In this document: one piece after another, positions 61,091-64,000 of the stretch
How positions within the stretch are numbered: the stretch's first letter is position 1
How the letters are laid out: each line of letters starts with the position of its first letter
Assembly: GCA_902362375.1 (NCBI GenBank)
Contig: CABIVS010000008.1
Coordinates: 18,696-82,695 of the forward strand
From: Bacteroidaceae bacterium
GTDB taxonomy: Bacteria > Bacteroidota > Bacteroidia > Bacteroidales > Bacteroidaceae
Direction: 5' to 3'
Length of the DNA stretch: 64,000 bases
The notes under the pieces: generated by a model
What the model was told of the DNA's origin: nothing
Seen by the model: only the letters and a program-made list of their open reading frames with translations
The model's database searches: none
Position numbers and translations under genes: made by a program

Positions 61091-61828
61091 TCACTTTTTT
61101 TTCTTGGCAGAGATCAGAAGCATCATGGGGCGTCGTAGTTCATCTTTCATTCCCGGAATAGTATCCAACAACTTTTCGTCGGGTTGTGGCTCTATCAGTT
61201 CGCATATCTCAAATCCGGTTTGAAGGAGGCTGTTTATATAGGTAGTCAATGTTTTGTGGTATTTGACCACTTCTTCGCCCAGAAAGACTGCCGTGCGTTT
61301 ACCTTCTGTAAAATAATGATCTACCGGCCAATGGATAGGATTCCCCTCCTGGTCGTAATGCCAATCCTGATTGCCGTAAGCTGTAAATATAGGATGCTCG
61401 ACAGAAAAGACAAAAGCCCCTCCCGGAGTTAAGCAATGATTAATTTTCCGGCATATATCTATAAAAGATTCGAGGTAATGGAAAGTTAATGAGCTGATAA
61501 CTATATCATAAGAATCCGGCTGAAAATCAAAGTCCTCAATAGCCATACATTGATATTCAATGAGTGGAGACGGGTTTCTTTTCCGGGCTTCTTCGAGCAT
61601 TTTTTCAGAAATATCAATTCCGGTAACGTGTGTCGCTCCATGTTCTATTGCATAAATGCAATGCCATCCGAATCCACAGCCTAAATCCAACACCCTTTTT
61701 CCTGCAAAATTGGGGAGCATTTTCTGTAATACGTGCCATTCTCCAGCACCTTTCAAACCTTCCACCGAACGGGACATTTGCGAATATTGACTAAAGAAGC
61801 GATTATTATCGTATTTGTTTTCTTTCAT
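61091..61828 (-). CDS. Class I SAM-dependent methyltransferase
   Basis: 245 residues. VLDLGCGFGWHCIYAIEHGA is motif I, GIDISEKMLEEARKR motif II and DIVISSLTFHYLESF motif IV/post; the protein belongs to the Methyltransf_11/UbiE-like group of small-molecule methyltransferases. The substrate is unknown; HYDQEGNPIHWPVDHYF in the C-terminal part is typical of a subgroup seen in many gut bacteria. Confidence 0.88.
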   Translation of the reverse strand: MKENKYDNNRFFSQYSQMSRSVEGLKGAGEWHVLQKMLPNFAGKRVLDLGCGFGWHCIYAIEHGATHVTGIDISEKMLEEARKRNPSPLIEYQCMAIEDFDFQPDSYDIVISSLTFHYLESFIDICRKINHCLTPGGAFVFSVEHPIFTAYGNQDWHYDQEGNPIHWPVDHYFTEGKRTAVFLGEEVVKYHKTLTTYINSLLQTGFEICELIEPQPDEKLLDTIPGMKDELRRPMMLLISAKKKK

Positions 61829-61965
61829 AATTTATTAAGAGGATAAGTGGAATGAAAGCACAAATATAAGATTTAGTTTGTATATGACGGAAAAGATATA
61901 CATAAATAATCTGCGGGTATGAACCATCTTTCGCTGTTTTCTGTTCTCTAAATAAGAAATTTAAA

Positions 61966-62172
61966 ATGAAAAGTCTTATGAAAACAAAAAAACAAAACGA
62001 AGCAAGTGAAAAAGAAGTGCACTTGTTAGAGCAAAAAGGATATGAAAGAATGGTGAATGAGATTGTCCCCGTACAACAGGGGGAAGCATACCGCAAGCCG
62101 AGTAACAAAGCAGTCAAAGAGGCTGTAAAGGAGCTGAATCCCGATGCGAATAGCCTGGGTAGCAGAGGATAA
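61966..62172 (+). CDS. Small charged hypothetical protein, 68 residues
   Basis: Start MKSLMKTKKQ (a second ATG at codon 5). Charged, soluble, probably helical: SEKEVHLLEQKGYERMVNEI and later KPSNKAVKEAVKELNPD. No family recognised. It is transcribed away from the methyltransferase and has no visible partner. Confidence 0.55.
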   Translation: MKSLMKTKKQNEASEKEVHLLEQKGYERMVNEIVPVQQGEAYRKPSNKAVKEAVKELNPDANSLGSRG

Positions 62173-62235
62173 TTCCTCTGCTGTTACCCTGATTATTACA
62201 TCAGTCCCAAAGGTTCAGGAGGCTTTCAGTGATTC

Positions 62236-62390
62236 TCATTTAGGGAAAGTAAGAATAAAATAACTTCCTTTCCCTGATTCCGATTTTATATTGATACTTC
62301 CGTCATGCAAAGTTATGATTTGTTTGCACAGGCTCAATCCGATGCCCGAACCGGATGTTTGGGTAGTAGAGAATTGGATAGGAGGGGGTG
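62236..62390 (-). pseudogene. C-terminal remnant of a sensor histidine kinase
   Basis: The minus strand encodes TSGSGIGLSLCKQIITLHDG followed by SINIKSESGKGSYFILTFPK and a stop. This is the G-box and last strands of a HATPase_c domain. No upstream kinase sequence exists in frame; instead a different, hairpin-rich sequence starts near 62390. Confidence 0.8.
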
Positions 62391-62394
62391 AGGT

Positions 62395-62620
62395 AAAAAA
62401 CAGAGGTTCCGTTTGCTTGAAACGAAGCCTCTGAATGTATCAAACGGAGCTTCTTCCGCACAGGTTTGGAGCCTTCATTTAGGGGATAAAAAAAAGCGTC
62501 TTTTTTCTGAACGCATTGCGAAGGACACGGAAAATATTCCGTCGCAAATTGCGAGAACGGTTTGAAGCCATTGATGATGTAGGTTTCCGTGCCTGTTTTG
62601 TCTTCTTTCATTATAAAAAA
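62395..62620. repeat. Hairpin-rich segment inserted next to the kinase remnant
   Basis: CAGAGGTTCCGTTT pairs with AAACGAAGCCTCTG; ACGGAA pairs with TTCCGT further on. A minus-strand frame of about 100 codons (62303-62611) crosses both this and the remnant in another phase and is doubtful. It may be a small mobile or RNA element. Confidence 0.35.
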
Positions 62621-62810
62621 TTAAATTGTATATCAAACCTGTATTGTCGGCTTAATTTCCCGCAAAAGTATGAAAAGGAATTGATTTATAACTGTAAAAT
62701 AAATTGATTTTTAAGGACGTAAATTAGGTGTGTCAAAATCTATTTTTAGTTTTGTTTTGTCGAATAAATTCGGCTGTTAAATCAGTAAACAATAATTATT
62801 AAAAAAGCTG

Positions 62811-63100
62811 ATGAAGAAAGAAGATTTGATTTCGTTTATGAAAGAAATCGCTGTCTTGATAAGTTCAACGAGTTTAAAGTGAACAGCGAAAAATATGAAC
62901 TCACACTAGCGCTTAACGTGAAAAAGGGGGATTATGCCGCTATCAAGGCCGAGCTGACCTGCAGTAAAGGAATGGAAGTAGCTATTGTAAAAGTTACCAC
63001 TCGTGCAGCTGCTACTCCCTGGGGGGTAGAACTTACCAGTCCGACATTCAAAGAAGATAAGACGATTGATGTTAACGCTAAGGTAACTTTCTCCTACCGG
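62811..63100 (+). pseudogene. Broken reading frame of unknown family
   Basis: An ATG at 62811 gives MKKEDLISFMKEIAVLISST and stops at 62882. In another phase the sequence continues FNEFKVNSEKYELTLALNVK and further beta-rich residues to about ...VNAKVTFSY before running antisense into tag. The two parts would join by a single frameshift near 62860. Could also be two unrelated short frames. Confidence 0.4.
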
Positions 63101-63666
63101 CAAATACAGTCTGCCAGATGGTCGTTAATAAACCCTGCTGCCTGCAAGTGAGCATAACAAATCGTAGCTCCAAAGAATTTAAATCCTCGTTTCTTCATAT
63201 CCTTGCTCATGGCATCAGATTCGGGAGATGATACCGGAATCTCACTCAATGACTGAAAGGTATTGATGATCGGTTTTCTTTCGGGAAAGAACGACAGTGT
63301 ATAGTCGTAAAAACTACCGAATTCTTTTTGTATGGCTAAGAACTGTCTTGCATTTGTAATTGTCGCTTTGATTTTCAGACGGTTTTTCACAATGCCATCA
63401 AATTGCATCAGTCGTTCAATATCTTCATCGTTCATTTGTGCCACTCGTTCAGGGTCGAAATCACAAAAGGCTTTGCGATATCCCTCTCGCTTTTTAAGGA
63501 TAGTTATCCAACTCAATCCTGCTTGAGCACTTTCCAGCACAAGAAACTCAAACAGTGTCTTGTCGTCGGTCACTAACTTTCCCCACTCCTGATCGTGGTA
63601 TTTCACATACAGTTCGTCAGTTCCGCACCAACCGCAGCGTCCGTTTACTATATCTTGCATAATCAC
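63094..63666 (-). CDS. tag: DNA-3-methyladenine glycosylase I
   Basis: 190 residues. RCGWCGTDELYVKYHDQEWG carries the zinc Cys and His near the N-terminus; the C-terminal CYAHLQAAGFINDHLADC has the other His/Cys ligands. LVLESAQAGLSWITILKKRE is the helix-hairpin substrate pocket. Removes 3-methyladenine from alkylated DNA. Start at 63666 or two codons later. Confidence 0.96.
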   Translation of the reverse strand: MIMQDIVNGRCGWCGTDELYVKYHDQEWGKLVTDDKTLFEFLVLESAQAGLSWITILKKREGYRKAFCDFDPERVAQMNDEDIERLMQFDGIVKNRLKIKATITNARQFLAIQKEFGSFYDYTLSFFPERKPIINTFQSLSEIPVSSPESDAMSKDMKKRGFKFFGATICYAHLQAAGFINDHLADCICR

Positions 63667-63693
63667 ACATATTGTTGTAGGCGTAAAGATAAT

Positions 63694-63729
63694 AAAAAAG
63701 TCTGATACATTACTGTACCAGACTTTTTT
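63694..63729 (-). terminator. Terminator of the serine palmitoyltransferase gene
   Basis: AAAAAAGTCTGATAC pairs with GTACCAGACTTTTTT, just after the stop of the gene at the right edge. Confidence 0.8.
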
Positions 63730-63750
63730 AGATGATTTATATAAATCGGA

Positions 63751-64000
63751 TTATAAAATATCCAGTGCTTTAAATGCCTTAACCAGCTTCTCTACAGCGC
63801 GGTCAATTTGATCTTTTGTATGAGTAGCCATCAATGCCACACGCACCAAAGTATCTTGCGGTGCACATGCCGGAGGAATAACAGGATTGATAAATACACC
63901 CTCGTCGAAAGCCAATTTAGTGACCATGAATGTTTTCTCCGTGTCACGTACATAAAGAGGAATGATAGGTGATTCTGTTGCACCGATTTCAAAACCTGCT
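63751..64000 (-). CDS. spt: Serine palmitoyltransferase, C-terminal part (5' end outside window)
   Basis: The last 83 codons: GFEIGATESPIIPLYVRDTE, then FINPVIPPACAPQDTLVRV and a closing helix ending KAFKALDIL. SPIIP and the AxxxxTxxR-like CAPQDTLVR blocks mark the alpha-oxoamine synthase family (KBL/AONS/SPT). In Bacteroides the family member with this ending is serine palmitoyltransferase, first enzyme of sphingolipid synthesis (BT_0870 in B. thetaiotaomicron, by recall). A KBL-type enzyme cannot be ruled out from the fragment. Confidence 0.78.
   Translation of the reverse strand, partial: AGFEIGATESPIIPLYVRDTEKTFMVTKLAFDEGVFINPVIPPACAPQDTLVRVALMATHTKDQIDRAVEKLVKAFKALDIL

Noticed and set aside
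62303..62611. 102-codon minus-strand frame
   Set aside because: It crosses the histidine kinase remnant in the wrong phase and a hairpin-rich segment; no domain features.

Overview
The window is chromosomal DNA of a gut Bacteroides, most likely B. thetaiotaomicron or a close relative such as B. faecis, B. ovatus or B. xylanisolvens. This rests on many promoters of the Bacteroidetes type (TAnnTTTG with no E. coli-like -35), the weak use of Shine-Dalgarno sites, and Bacteroidetes-specific genes: a TamL-type lipoprotein Omp85, DUF4296 lipoprotein, HU-CCDC81-SPOR protein, Nudix-type xylose regulator, and serine palmitoyltransferase at the right edge. The gene order also agrees with my memory of one segment of the B. 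thetaiotaomicron chromosome (xylose operon, a BT0820-like HAD protein, serine palmitoyltransferase); this is recall, not a search.

Layout. 1-2.4 kb: LytS/LytTR two-component operon with two kinase-like genes, the first lacking the catalytic residues. 2.6-8.1 kb: RRM RNA-binding protein, Met-rich membrane protein, succinyl-CoA synthetase (sucCD), fabD and thiD. 8.4-13.8 kb: complete xylose utilisation locus (Nudix regulator, xylulokinase, xylose isomerase, xylose symporter). 13.8-15.4 kb: an odd mostly non-coding stretch with short repeat arrays, one unknown gene and a strongly folded RNA candidate. 15.4-32.9 kb: core genes (GNAT-nitrilase fusion, YhiM-like protein, ileS, DksA-like protein, lspA, RNA methyltransferase, tamL, DoxX, HAD, POT transporter, metallo-hydrolase). 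33.1-37.6 kb: two identical tRNA-Lys genes and the hexuronate genes uxaC / LacI regulator / uxaB.

38.0-45.8 kb is the most accessory-looking part: an HU-like gene, a free-standing ~317-nt RNA with its own promoter, pseudoknot and terminator, then a co-directional, apparently A+T-rich run of unfamiliar envelope genes (zinc-ribbon membrane protein, TM2 protein, TPR-like lipoprotein, zinc-finger lipoprotein, 41-residue membrane peptide, OB-fold lipoprotein, SHOCT protein) and a broken DUF3990/DUF3791 pair. I regard the RNA and this gene run as the best candidates for an undescribed system; no function can be assigned from sequence alone.

45.8-64 kb returns to core genes: FHA and HU-SPOR proteins, rfbC-ugd, DEAD-box helicase, serB, a cysteine-less thioredoxin-fold protein, the lon-tgt-lptG operon, a tRNA adenine methyltransferase, two tRNA-Pro genes, a SAM methyltransferase, tag and the end of serine palmitoyltransferase, with small remnants (histidine kinase tail, broken ORF) at 62.2-63.1 kb. 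There is no CRISPR array, rRNA operon, insertion sequence or prophage.
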